Of a stretch of DNA of 64,000 bases, positions 22,859 to 34,378 are shown piece by piece. Made by a program: the position numbers and the translations under genes. Numbering within the stretch: the first letter of the stretch is position 1; every line of letters begins with the position of its first letter. Source of the DNA: Echinometra lucunter. Its lineage: Eukaryota > Echinodermata > Echinoidea > Camarodonta > Echinometridae. Location of the stretch: positions 499,464 to 563,463 of the forward strand of contig CM057158.1 of NCBI GenBank assembly GCA_029962745.1, in the 5' to 3' direction. Below the pieces are notes generated by a model that saw only the letters and a program-made list of their open reading frames with translations, searched no databases and was not told where the DNA came from.

Positions 22859-24925
22859 ACCAATGAATGCTACTATGATCTGATGAGTGCAAGAAGGGCA
22901 TCACCATCGGATTCACTAAGTATATAGCAGCTACATCCTATCCGACTCTAGGCAGAAAACAAAGTTCATTTGGTGGACGTTCTCATTTAGGTTTGATAAT
23001 CAGGTGGGGAGATGCCTAATGTATCTGCAGTTTGGAGGTGAATATCTATATAAAAAGAAAGAAGCCCTAAAATAGGCACAAAATAATGAAGGATAATAAT
23101 TTTGGCTAGAAATACTTGATACGAGTTGGCAGAAGGTATGGTTATTTTGACACAGCATAAGCAACATCTTCTATCTCATCTCACATATCAAAGGTTGTTT
23201 ACACCTTGTTCTAATCAATGTACATTATCAAACCAGCTGCTTTATTTAATAACCAACTTGTGATTTTCTTCCTTATGTCTCCTCTAAAAATATAGGGCTC
23301 TCTACATCAATCATTACCAGTGTTGCCGATTGCAGGCATTCTCACTGATTCAATCTTAATTAATGGTCTCAAGCGCACTGCTTAAGATGGAAGTCATTAC
23401 CACGCTGAGAGCAGGGCTGCTGCTATTTCACTAATTTCTAGGTGACTTCTTTATTTAATCACATTCTGTAGATTAAAAGTCTTTGATTCTCTTCAATTAA
23501 AGCAAGGACTTGTGCGTCATAAGCAGCAAGAGAGCGCTGATCCATAAATAGGCTTAGTTTAACCCTTCTTCTACCACAAGTCACCTTAGAATGAATTTAA
23601 GCATAAAAAATTAAGATAAGCAGGAAGCATTCACTAAACTTTCTGCTTGATAGGTATGTTGTGGTTTATTTCTTTACTATACTAACAAGGTATACATGTA
23701 TAGAGAGAAAGAAACAAAGGATGAGTTAAATCAAACCACAATAATGACAAACATATTTCATTAAAAAAGAAAATATGCATGAAAAGTGATGTGAAATTGC
23801 ATTCATATACACATTAAATTTCTTAAATTAGATATTAATGTAAGTTGATTGTAATGAGGGACAACTCAGAAAAATTAAAAAATCATAATCAATAAGATTA
23901 AAATTTCAACTGAATTTTGGAGTTGTCCCAGATTCAAATCAATGATAGTACTTTGTATGAAATTGTTACATTGCTAATCTTTTATACCGACTGTAATCAT
24001 AAAACAATCTTGCTCTTCCTCTTTTCAAAATGTAGATATATAATATTCAAAAAGACAAGAAAATAAGAAAAAGTAGGAAGGAACATGAGGAAGATCAAAG
24101 TGTGGACATGTATGAAATAAAGTGATATTCAGATAACCCTCTACAGTCAAAGGATTTTTCTTGCACAATCTTTCTCAAAGTTTTATTATCAATTTTCTTA
24201 TTCCTCCTTTGCAGTCATTGATGCAAGGATTTTATTGCTCACCAAAAGATTTGTCCTTTATTCTGATAAGAAGTTATTAAATTGCTTCGTGATTTAAGTC
24301 TTTATAAGCTTGTCCGATTTTCAAATATCACCACACCCTAAGAAAAATCAGATTACTTACACTTCTTTTGTCTTTTCATTTTTTTCTTAAATCTCTGCAA
24401 TTTTATTTTCGTCAGAAACATAAACATGAGAGACAGGATGATTATAAAAATTGCTATATTTCTGTTCATGTTGTTTCTACTGTGAATTAAATAGACAGTA
24501 GACGTTTCACAAAATACAGAAATACAGACTTGTTGAATTTTGTTGAAGCTGTGAGGATTATGAGTTCACATGACCTTATAGACAGTGTGATATAAGTTCA
24601 TCAAACATTAACAAATGTTGCAGGTAGACACCAAGCTAGATTTGAAGAAGTGAAAATGCCATTTTACTTTCACCATTTTTGTTGAACTATGTGATCCATT
24701 ACAGATGATCTAGGAATCAATATCTTTGAGTGAAACGTGTGTGGTGTGTCTGGGCACAGGATGGAAGAAGCAGAGTGTGAAACGAAGCTTGTTTCTTCAC
24801 TATAATAGGATTCAAAGGTGACAAGACTTGAGCAGGAATGTGTTCATATTCTCTTCTTACATGTTTTCTAATCCTGTATATCATCATTACTATCCAAGTA
24901 TTTCATATAATATGACTATACTCTC
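22859..24925. other. intergenic DNA with one regulatory-looking patch
   Basis: AT-rich DNA. The part at 23310-23560 is more complex (TTGCCGATTGCAGG, AATCTTAATTAATGG, AAGCGCACTGC) and could be cis-regulatory. The remainder, 23600-24900, is AT-rich with no feature recognised. Confidence 0.4.
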
Positions 24926-25081
24926 TTAGAACAGTTCTTTAAAAATCATTTGGGTTTTTGTTTAAATATGAACCTACCAACAGTTGTTTAAAACAAATCC
25001 CCATATGTTTTACATATATTTTTTTAACAACAGTTGGTAGATTCATATTTTAACCCAATGATTTTTAAAAAACTGTTCTAA
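24926..25081. mobile_element. 156-bp foldback (long inverted repeat)
   Basis: The outer ~60 bases on each side are inverted copies: TTAGAACAGTTCTTTAAAAA on the left versus TTTTTAAAAAACTGTTCTAA on the right, then AATCATTTGGGTT/AACCCAATGATT, and CCTACCAACAGTTGTT/AACAACAGTTGGTAG further in. The loop is about 30 bases. A DNA this close to a full palindrome is typical of a small foldback MITE. It would also give a long hairpin if transcribed. Confidence 0.7.
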
Positions 25082-25279
25082 CAGTTTACCATATCGGATT
25101 AATCTCATCTTATGTCCTATCCAAGGGATATTATCATTTTTAGTACTTAATCCATAATTCAATATTTTTCTGAACATTCTTTACTGTTTAGTATACCTCA
25201 GAAAACACTTGATGGAATTGCAAAGTCTTGTCTACAACTATTCCATCTTTGTATTATTTCTTGAGAATCCAAAAGGCAG

Positions 25280-25624
25280 AAACTCTTACATTAAATACTT
25301 ATACTGTTTTATATCCTCCTACTTCTCAGCAAACAACTAAAATTGAATACTTATACAGTTATACCCTTTTACATCTCAGCAAACTCTTAACATAAATTCT
25401 TATAGTTATACCATTCTACCTCTTAGCCTCATCTTAACATTAAATAAGTATAGTTATACCCTTTTACCTCTCAGCAAACTCTACATAAATACTTATAGTT
25501 ATACCATTCTACGTCTTAGCCTCATCTTAAGATTAAATACCTATACAGTTATACCCTTTTACCTCTCAGCAAACTCTTAACATAAATACTTATACAGTTA
25601 TACCATTCTACCTCTCAACAAATC
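25280..25624. repeat. minisatellite, seven 45-51-bp units with dimeric order
   Basis: Seven units of the form AAACTCTTAACATAAATACT then TATAGTTATACC then MTTYTACCTCTYAGC. Units 3 and 5 share a CATTCTAC variant and are each followed by units 4 and 6, which share CTCATCTTAA starts and CCCTTTTACC. The alternation suggests that a two-unit block was duplicated. Flanks are unique. No ORF of note. Confidence 0.85.
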
Positions 25625-25806
25625 ATATATTCCACTGCCCTGAATGTACACATAATACAGGAAGTGTAGATAGTGCATATTGTGTGTTTGAAAATCACTG
25701 ACATGATTCACAGGACTACGACCAGGATTCAAAATTTTCAAAAGTATAAATTTTGTTCAGATATCATTGAATGTACTGTACAATGAGAACTAAACATCAT
25801 CTGTTC

Positions 25807-25863
25807 AGAGCCAAAAAGGCATTAACTATGTGTTAAAGTATATGTGTTAATCCCGTTCTTGCT
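25807..25863. repeat. diverged relative of the 6463 palindrome
   Basis: GAGCCAAAAAGGCATTAA and TTAATCCCGTTCTTGCTC flank an AT-rich loop, matching the arms at 6463-6519 with several substitutions. CTGTTCA before and CAAAGAGA after are also shared. The stem is now imperfect. Confidence 0.55.
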
Positions 25864-26069
25864 CCAAAGAGACGATATAATACTCTTCATGAAAAAAAGG
25901 AAAATATTCATCTGATCTGTTTGTATTTAAAACAAAAATCAGAATTTGATCATTCTATGCAAAATGATATGAAATATATTCCCATTGCTGTGATATAGAA
26001 CCTTCACTACATATCACTTCAAAATTTCATTAAAAATGTCCAAGAAATTAGATATTTCATGGTTTTCTG

Positions 26070-26720
26070 ACGCTACGTATGAACGTGTCAAGCATTTCAT
26101 CAAGGCATGGCATAGGGGAAAGCGGGATTAATCACATTAACTCAAGCAGTGCTCTCATAATATCACACAAGAACCTCTATCTCGTATTACACTCTCCTGA
26201 GGAATTAGCCCTGCGAATCCAGGCGCTCCAATATTGCATTATTATGAATAAATCAATGAATTACTTTCTGGAGCACAATTTCTCCATTTTCTCTCCTTCC
26301 ACATCTCTTTCTCTAATGAAGAATTTACTTTATTAGAAATACAAATACTCTACCCTTACATCCACTATATCCTGCATGAATTTCAGTGCATTTTGAGAAG
26401 GGGATAAAGAAAGAACAAAATGACATAATTCTTATCCTCAAGCAAACCAAAAAGGGGGAAGAAAGAGAGGGATTCCTACATAGGATTTCTTCCATATCTA
26501 CATTGATGATAAAACAATGGTTGCCCGATGTAATATGGATGATACATGATCCACGAGGTGCGGGCAAACAGATCATTTTTCGCGCAGAGTGCATGAAGCC
26601 GGGGAAGCGCGGCCCCCTATTCGCTACTTGTGATGCGCTAATCTCAAGAGGCAGCGTGCACCATCATTACGCCTGGCGGCCGGCTTGATGGTTATGCAAA
26701 TCCCCCAGCAAGCTACTACT
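26070..26720. promoter_or_regulatory. complex block, candidate cis-regulatory DNA
   Basis: A ~650-base stretch with balanced composition in AT-rich surroundings. It holds GGGATTAATC (a K50 paired-type/bicoid-like core) at about 26124, GCATTATTATGAATAAATCA, and a GC-rich end at 26575-26690 (CGCGCAGAGTGC, GGGGAAGCGCGGCC, GGCGGCCGGC). No TIR ends or simple repeats. ORFs on both strands (26079-26336, 26325-26594, 26386-26688) overlap and lack domains. Enhancer identity is inferred only from texture. Confidence 0.25.
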
Positions 26721-27202
26721 GTTCCTTGACTAATTTGTTTGAAGAAAGATGAAGGAGAAAATGAAAGATCCTCACAAAAATGTAAATGAGGAGAGGAAAA
26801 AGAGATTTGACACTGAGAGAAAAATCTGCTGTCTTTCTCTTTGATCAGGCTGTATCGTATGATGTTGAAAGGAAATATCACCAAGAAATGATGGTAGACT
26901 TCCTTGCTCTATCAAACATAAAGACCAGAATGAAGTATTGCTGAAACTAAATAACAAGATTGATTGCATTAAACAACAAATATAATATGTTTTACATGAT
27001 CCCCTGCATTAAAAGAAATTACAGGAATACTTCAGAGGAAAAAAAGTTTAAAAATGAGTTTAAACTAAAAAAGAGAAATTAATAAGGTATGACAAAGATA
27101 TAACAGTTAAAACTACAAAATCATTGAGACAAAAATGCAGTGAAAACATAGGTGGCTTCACAGCACTCTAAGACTAAATTAGAGATAAAAGTTTAATAAC
27201 CA
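26721..27202. other. AT-rich DNA next to assembly gap
   Basis: AT- and purine-rich, no feature recognised. Confidence 0.5.
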
Positions 27203-27702
27203 NNNNNNNNNNNNNNNNNNNNNNNNNNNNNNNNNNNNNNNNNNNNNNNNNNNNNNNNNNNNNNNNNNNNNNNNNNNNNNNNNNNNNNNNNNNNNNNNNN
27301 NNNNNNNNNNNNNNNNNNNNNNNNNNNNNNNNNNNNNNNNNNNNNNNNNNNNNNNNNNNNNNNNNNNNNNNNNNNNNNNNNNNNNNNNNNNNNNNNNNNN
27401 NNNNNNNNNNNNNNNNNNNNNNNNNNNNNNNNNNNNNNNNNNNNNNNNNNNNNNNNNNNNNNNNNNNNNNNNNNNNNNNNNNNNNNNNNNNNNNNNNNNN
27501 NNNNNNNNNNNNNNNNNNNNNNNNNNNNNNNNNNNNNNNNNNNNNNNNNNNNNNNNNNNNNNNNNNNNNNNNNNNNNNNNNNNNNNNNNNNNNNNNNNNN
27601 NNNNNNNNNNNNNNNNNNNNNNNNNNNNNNNNNNNNNNNNNNNNNNNNNNNNNNNNNNNNNNNNNNNNNNNNNNNNNNNNNNNNNNNNNNNNNNNNNNNN
27701 NN
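27203..27702. other. assembly gap, 500 N
   Basis: Exactly 500 undetermined bases. The round length suggests a nominal or estimated scaffold gap. Apparent minus-strand ORFs across it are artefacts of translating N as an open codon. Confidence 0.99.
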
Positions 27703-28440
27703 TTTCCCATGGATGGTTTGAATATCCTTGAAATATCTGTCTTATAACACTGCTTTCACACATACAAAATAATCATTTTACAGGGCAAATAAAAGGGAAA
27801 ACACATTATTAAGCAGCAGGATATTCTTTACCTTTCTCCACATCTAGAATCTTTAGGGATATATAATTAACTCAGTTTATTGGATGGGCGGTTGCAATAA
27901 CAAGAACTGAAACTGATAGATCCCCAAAACACAACATAAACATTTAAGGTTAATTACACAAAGAAGTCATTAATGTATAAACTATTATGATGAATAAAAT
28001 AAATTGGGCTAATCTACAACATGCCACACCAAGAAAAATATATTCTATCCCACTCTAAAACTCTCTTTCTTTTTCTTGATATAACAGAGAGGAAATACTC
28101 CCTTGTTCATGACTTTATAAAGCAACATCTGCAATATATCTAGAGAGATTGTAATTAAAGTTAACATTGGCTCTAGATGGAAAATGAAATATGAAACTTG
28201 AATTTTTTTTTTTTCAAAATGTCGCTTAATATGAGAAAATGTGCATGCTCCATATTGATTCAAACACCATTTCGAATAATTGTTTCTCAAGATCAAAGAG
28301 ATAGACATACTATTGTTCATTTTAAAAAATGTTGAAGAAAAAGACAAGGATATCACACTTGCAAAAAGAAGATGACGATGGATTTGTGGGCCTTCTCTCA
28401 ACTTAATTAGTTTGGAGAACAAGCCATTGAAGAGGAAGAA
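27703..28440. other. intergenic DNA, no gene recognised
   Basis: AT-rich. A 125-codon minus-strand ORF at 28045-28422 is Lys/Ser/Phe-rich, has no recognisable domain and is probably chance. Confidence 0.45.
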
Positions 28441-28680
28441 ACATGAAAAGATTATGATAGTGAACTTAAAGAGGTGAGAAAGATAGTGAGATGAGAAGAG
28501 AGAGAAAGAAAAATCAAACAGGAAAAGATACAGAAAGAGAGGGAGAGAGAGAATGCAATGAGAGGAGATGAGAGAATGCGCTGAGAATAGACAGAAAGAG
28601 AAAGAGAAAGAGAGAGAGAGAGAAAAGAGAGAAAGAGAAAGAGAGAGAGAAGAAAGAGAGAGAACAGGGGAAAGGAGGAC
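28441..28680. repeat. GA-rich purine tract
   Basis: About 240 bases almost entirely purine, mixing GA, GAAA and GAGAA repeats. It mirrors the CT tracts elsewhere in the window. Confidence 0.9.
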
Positions 28681-29198
28681 AGGTGAATTTCATCTAAGGG
28701 CCAGAGAGAAGTATCGATCGTCTACTAATAACTCCTCCAGCAAATGAACAAAAAGACAGCTTCATGGTCGCTTTACCTTCTTCAAGAAATGGCGACAAAA
28801 AGTGTCATTATTAGAGAAAAAAAAGAGAGAGTTCGTGTGAAACTGTGAAAGTAAGTAATATAACGGTTTAACTCAAGCTGGGTGGGGAATGACAGACATG
28901 AAAGAACTTGATTTCATTTTTTTTTTCAAATTCATCCTCAAGCATTTTAAGTAAAGTCATCTACTTTGTATGATATTCACATGTCATAAGGACTTACTCT
29001 ATAACTAAATTCTAAGTGTTTAGTGGAATAAAAATATTCTTGGCATCTTTGCTAATATTTCAAAAGAAGTGATGTTGCATGAAATTACATCTCCCAACAC
29101 ACTTGGACTACAACAATGTTTGATTATCAATATCATACCTTGATAGCAAAGTCTTTCAGTGTCCAAATTAGGCTTATAATTTTTTTTTATCTATGTAT
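28681..29198. other. intergenic DNA, no feature recognised
   Basis: AT-rich unique-looking DNA with no gene evidence. Confidence 0.5.
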
Positions 29199-29444
29199 GT
29201 ATGTTATTATCTCTCCATCTCTCTCTCTTCATCTTTTTCTCTCTCTCTCTCCCCCTCTCATTCTTACAAACATATCTTTGCAGTTTTCTCTCTGTATTTA
29301 TATGTGCTTTCATCTCTATCTACCCCTTCCTTCTCTGTAGAGTGTATTTTATTTTCATATTTCTTCCTTTGTTATCTCTCTCTGTCCCTCCCTTTCTCTC
29401 TCTCTCTCTCTCTCTCCCTTTCTCTCTCTTAATTTGTTGATTTC
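29199..29444. repeat. CT-rich low-complexity tract
   Basis: Alternating (CT)n blocks, the purest at about 29392-29416, separated by AT-rich bits. Three overlapping Ser/Leu/Phe-rich ORFs here are composition artefacts. Confidence 0.9.
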
Positions 29445-29459
29445 ATCTCTCTGTATGAC

Positions 29460-30270
29460 TTGTTTTCTTTGTGAAGGTAAGGAGGGTTGAATGTTAGCGG
29501 GTGTAAACAGCTAAAGTCTTGATTTCACACTGGGGAGCTGTATGAGCCAAGGAAGGCAGGAAGTGATCTTATTCAAGTGGTAGAAAGGGGGAAAGAGAAG
29601 CCTAGATTGAGCTCTAATTGAACAGAGAAAGCCCACTCAAGAATCACCATGCCATTGAAAGGACCGGCCGGGGCAGAATTTCATTTCCACGTTCCTCTAA
29701 TTAACTGCAAAATCAATAACTTTCAGTAAATCTGAAAAATCAATAGCATCACGTATATGACCAATTTGCAGCATGCTGCCACTCTGCTGTTTTTATTTCT
29801 CTTCATTTTGTATACTCTTCTTTCCCTCTCTCTCTTCAACTCCTCCTCTCTTGAGGCTCATCGTACTAATGCCCCCAACTGAGGCCAAGCGATGGTAATT
29901 TCGTTAACGAACTTGAGCAAAAATCTTCTGCTACACGGCTCCTCCAGAGTGACAGGTAAAGATTTCATACATCTCTTAAGATGCCTTCACGTCTCACGGC
30001 ACCAACATACTCTGTTATATAACATCTTCAGAGAGAAAGGAGTGCAAATGAGATTTTGATCTGAAGTAAAAAAAAAGCTCACACCTGACTGGAGAATAAG
30101 TTAATCCAGTCTAAAACAATCGCTTCATACCAAGCTTCTATCTCTCACGACAGGGCATGAGCTAACCCAAGCTAGCAGAGCTTTAATTAACATTTCCACA
30201 GTTCTCGCCCACATAACCATGCACTTTACTTCCAATGCTCTACTGCCCAATGAATATTAACACCTCACAT
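29460..30270. promoter_or_regulatory. complex block, candidate cis-regulatory DNA
   Basis: High-complexity sequence with a GC-rich spot at 29660-29680 (AAAGGACCGGCCGGGGCAG), CTAATTAACTGC at about 29698, GTTAACGAAC at about 29904, and no repeats until the CT microsatellite at 30277. No credible ORF. Regulatory reading is inference. Confidence 0.25.
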
Positions 30271-30273
30271 CCT

Positions 30274-30276
<3 letters not shown>

Positions 30277-30316
<40 letters not shown>
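30277..30316. repeat. (CT)n microsatellite
   Basis: Twenty uninterrupted CT units followed by CCGTAC. Confidence 0.95.
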
Positions 30317-30320
<4 letters not shown>

Positions 30321-30715
30321 TCCTACATATACGCATTCCTATGTCCATCATGTCCCTCTCAATCATTAGTACACATGTCAAAAAAACAATTAGACATCAG
30401 ACACAAGGATTAATTGGTAATGCATCATACTTCCCCATATTAGGATTCAACCCCCCCCCCCCTTCCCCGTCCCATTGCTTCATTCTTGTCCAAATACTCC
30501 ATTTCCCTTCTTAATTAGCGCCAGCAACTCGGAAATGTGCATTCTCTGGGCAGAGGACGTGTGACTCTACAGTAACCGTTTAGAGAGGAATTAAGCATAC
30601 AGATTGCGGCTGTCCTCATCAGGTCACTCTCTATGCATACTTACTAGCGATAGAATGCAATGCCTACCTACATCTTTCTCACTTCCTAATCAACTACTTT
30701 CCTATGAGTAATCTC
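30317..30715. other. intergenic DNA with poly-C run
   Basis: Contains a C run at 30450-30462. The part at 30500-30660 is moderately complex. No gene recognised. Confidence 0.45.
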
Positions 30716-30912
30716 TATCTCTCTCTCTCTCTTCATTCCAGTACTTTTTTTTTTCTCTTCTCTACCCCAGCATCTCTTTCCTCTCCCATTTCTTCCTCTC
30801 TCTCCCTATTTCTTTCTCTCTCTCTCTCCCTCTCCCTCCTTACCTCAACAATCCCCTACATCTCAATGCATGTCTCTTTCTCTCTCTCTCTCTCACTCTC
30901 TCTCTCTCTCTT
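30716..30912. repeat. CT-rich low-complexity tract
   Basis: Several (CT)n and TTC/CCT stretches with short interruptions. It is followed at 30930-30940 by TTTATTTTCTTTTCAG, which resembles a splice acceptor, but no protein-like frame follows. Confidence 0.9.
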
Positions 30913-33900
30913 GCTTTTTATTTCTTTATTTTCTTTTCAGACCAATTGGTACCTTTTACATTTTCATCACCACGATGTATTTTTTCCCTCTACTAAAGAA
31001 TTTTCATTTTTTCCTTTTATTGAGCTATAAACACAACTATACAACATATTTTTCCCCTGAACCCCTTCCTACATTGGTCAACCCCCTTCATCTCATCAAG
31101 CTGGTATTTGATGAGATTATACGATGAGATTAGAGGTATGAGAGTCCATCTCTATTTCTCTTTCTTTCTCTCTCTCCCTCTCTCTCTTTCCTATTCCTGT
31201 CATTGACTCTCCTACTAATCACAAGCTCTGTTTATGAGACATGCAACCCAAAGAATGCAATTAGTCCCATCAAGGTAGCTTGCCCTTTCACAATCCACAT
31301 GATCTGTATGATTCAACTTTCAAATAACAACTGAAAACAGTTCAACTTGATCAAGAACATCAACTCCTAATCCAAACTCTAAAAATCATTGGCCCTACAC
31401 CCCCCCCCCCCCCCCCCCATATTTGGGGCCGTGCCAGGCATGTCCCACTATTTCTATTTCTACAGATACTTTTTTATTTCAGTAGGAAATCAAAAGGTGC
31501 CCTCTATGCTGAAAGGCTGTCACTTCCGGTTCTTCATGTCAGTATTGCCAAATAGGAGGTTGAGAATAGTTTTTAGATCACCTGTATGCCATTAAAATCA
31601 CCTTCTGTTTTCCTTTAAATTTTACGACACCTATTTTCAAAGGGGGTTCAAATGCAGGATTTACAGTTGTCTTCTCGTCAAACAGATGAACATAGTTCAT
31701 GCACATCTGTTGAAAGTCACACAAGGGCATAACATGAATATTTATGCCCTTCTTTCTCTCAATGCAAATTTGCAAAAAATGTGGATTTTTTTTTGTCCAG
31801 TTAAACTTTGATCAAAAAATTCAATTAAAATTGAACATACCTACTAGTGCTCTCTACCAGAGTAGACATCCATTGCCATAATCTGTAACAAAACACAGAC
31901 AATATACCATGAAATTAATGGATACATTGGAAAAATATATGACATGAATGTGATATTTATAAGGTTTGTATGAATATTACTTTAAAAATATTCATCATTA
32001 TTCATTTTGTGGTTTTTTCCCCTCTTATATCAAAAGAAGAGTGTAAAGTATACAATGGGGGGGGGGGGAACATGAGCTAAGATCATCAAGGAACAGCAAC
32101 AACAATAAAAGAAAGGAGCACATAATAATAATATATTCAACAGCATGTGGACTGATGAAGTTTGACAAACAAATACAAGACACACAGACAGACAGACAGA
32201 CAGACAAACAAACAACATACAGAAGGATAAGACAGGAAAAAAATCAAACTTAGTCATTATCTGCAATCTGCAGATTCATTGATGACCAGTTTGATCAAAT
32301 TATCTAGCAAGCTAAATATAGTTAAATTAATTTGGTAGAGATCACAAGAGTGTTGAATGGTACCAGAAATCTTGCATTGACTCTATGACTTCTGTATGAC
32401 CTCTAGCTCTCACTTACCTGAGACTCACATCGAATATTTCTTCCAAATATAACATACCTTATCCACTTTACAAGACATACTATTACAGTTTCCTAAATGT
32501 CTAAATGTTTCAATGAAGGCAAGTGAAAAAACAAGTAATTTATACAAAATGTGCATCACCAAATACTGAATTAAACACTTTTCTTCAATACCAAAAAGAA
32601 AAAAATCATAGGAATTATGAAGTTATAAATAAAAATTCTAAAAATCCTTTTAATTTCTATGAACCAATTAAACCATATGATTCAAGTACAAGTCTCTTTT
32701 CCTTTTCTTACAATACTATAATTGATGCAAGTTTAATCTCAATATTTTCAAGATAATTTTTTTTTATCTTTCCATCCTAATTAAAGAAAAAAAAACCTAC
32801 TCAAGGAATCCTTACAGACCTTTTCTTTATATGCAAGACTAGGATCAGTCAACAAGTTTCTTGTAGTACTTCAAAATCAAAATCAAGAAGCTCTGTGAAA
32901 ACAGAAGGAAAACCAAAATGGCCGATTTGTCCCCAGAAAAGAGCCCCTCTGGGTTTCTTCCATTAATTATCACTCTGTCACCTTGCATTAGAATTCAGCA
33001 AGTCAACAAGGTGTGAGATCGCACAGCGCCAGTTCGCTCCTTAAACGAGAAAATTTGCTCTAAAAACACTCTGTTCTGGCAGGTCATTATAATAATCTGA
33101 ATCATCTGACAGGGTTTGTGCAAATATGCATAGCATCTTACACTCAGGTATTTACTTCATGTTTCTTCCATGTATTGACTCTCTTTCCTTTCTGCATACT
33201 ATCACTTATCCTATCTATTCTTATGAGTTTCTTGGAATTCATAAAGCAACTGCAAAAGAAAGTTCTCTTTTCCTTTTCTTACTTACAATTTGCAATGTCA
33301 TCCTTCCATCCTATTTAATTTTAAGCATATAATTCCCAACAAATCTTTCATAAAAACTTGATCAGAAAACATGACTTATTTGGTACCTAGGGAGCCTGGA
33401 AACATATTATTACACATCTTATTAGTATAAAAATCTCAATTTATCTTTTATTTATTCATACACATCACATTTCCATGCATTTCATGATCAGCCCTTCTGT
33501 CAATTAACTCTGGTTTTCTTTATTCTCTATATTCATATCTCTTTTTTTATCTCAACACACAACAGTTATCAATTTTGTACACTGAGTTCAAGGGCAATCA
33601 CAAATCGCTTCAGTAAATAAAATGTGCAAATACGCTTCTGGATGTTATCTTGAACTTTGATAAAATGACAAAAGAGCCATTCTCCAGACGATTTATGCTG
33701 TCTTTAGTCTTCAAATCTGGTGACTTTCTTCTATTTTCTCCTGATTTTTTTTTTGTGTGTGGGGTGACAAATTTGGTTTGACGGGGTAAATGAGGCAGGA
33801 GGGCATACCGGGGATGAGGGATGTGCAAGAGGGTGTGACAGATGAGCATACCGGCAGTAACATCCTAGATGTATCTTCAAGACGTTCCTTAAGACGTCTT

Positions 33901-33925
33901 CATTTCACAGGTGGATGTGACTGGC
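30913..33925. other. intergenic DNA with small microsatellites
   Basis: Mostly AT-rich DNA. It holds a short CT tract at 31158-31190, a C19 run at 31400-31418, a G12 run at 32057-32068, (CAGA)n at about 32181-32208, and T/A runs near 32755-32795. No ORF with recognisable content and no transposon ends seen. Confidence 0.45.
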
Positions 33926-34378
33926 GGAGAAGAAAGAGAAAGAGGAGGAGGGAAAGAAAAAGGAGAAGGTCAAGCCTGGAGAGGAAAAGGACAAAAGGGA
34001 GATGGAGGAAAATAAGGACTGCATCTTTACTCAATGGAGATAGACATCAAGGAGGAGGAGGAGGAAGCAGAGGAGGAGAAGAAGAAGAGGATTAGTGAAG
34101 AAGAAGGGGAAGGAAAAGGACTGCATCCTTACTTGAGAAAAGAGATGGAGATCATGGAGGAGGAAGCAGAGGAGGAGGAGAAGAAGAGGATGTGTGAAGG
34201 AGAAGGAAAATAAGGACTGCATCATTACTTGATGGAGGAGAATGCAGAGGAAGAGAAGAAGAAGAGGATGAGTGGAGAAGGAAAAGGAAAAAGAAGGACT
34301 GCATCATTACTTGAGAGAGGAGATGAAGATGAAGGAGGAAGCAGAGAATGATCGCATCCTTCCTTATTGGAGGAAATG
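33926..34378 (+). repeat. purine-rich minisatellite, ~100-bp degenerate units
   Basis: The + strand is nearly all purine except for recurring AAGGACTGCATCNTTACTTGA islands starting at 34014, 34116, 34212 and 34294, with a decayed one (ATCGCATCCTTCCTTATTGG) at 34351. Spacings shorten from 102 to 96, 82 and 57 bases. GAGGAGGAAGCAGAGGAGGA lies between the islands. The Arg/Lys/Glu-rich ORF 33790-34095 stops inside the array and later units are out of frame or interrupted, so I do not call it coding. Confidence 0.8.

Noticed and set aside
25280..25624. CRISPR-like array
   Set aside because: Units are contiguous and diverged with no unique spacers, and the sequence is animal nuclear DNA; it is a minisatellite.
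27174..27763. Two minus-strand ORFs of 178 and 194 codons
   Set aside because: Almost all codons are N; they exist only because the 500-N gap contains no stops.
30925..30945. Strong splice-acceptor-like sequence TTTATTTTCTTTTCAG
   Set aside because: Pyrimidine-rich DNA produces such matches often, and no protein-like frame follows. The same holds for TTTCTTTTCAG near 3208.
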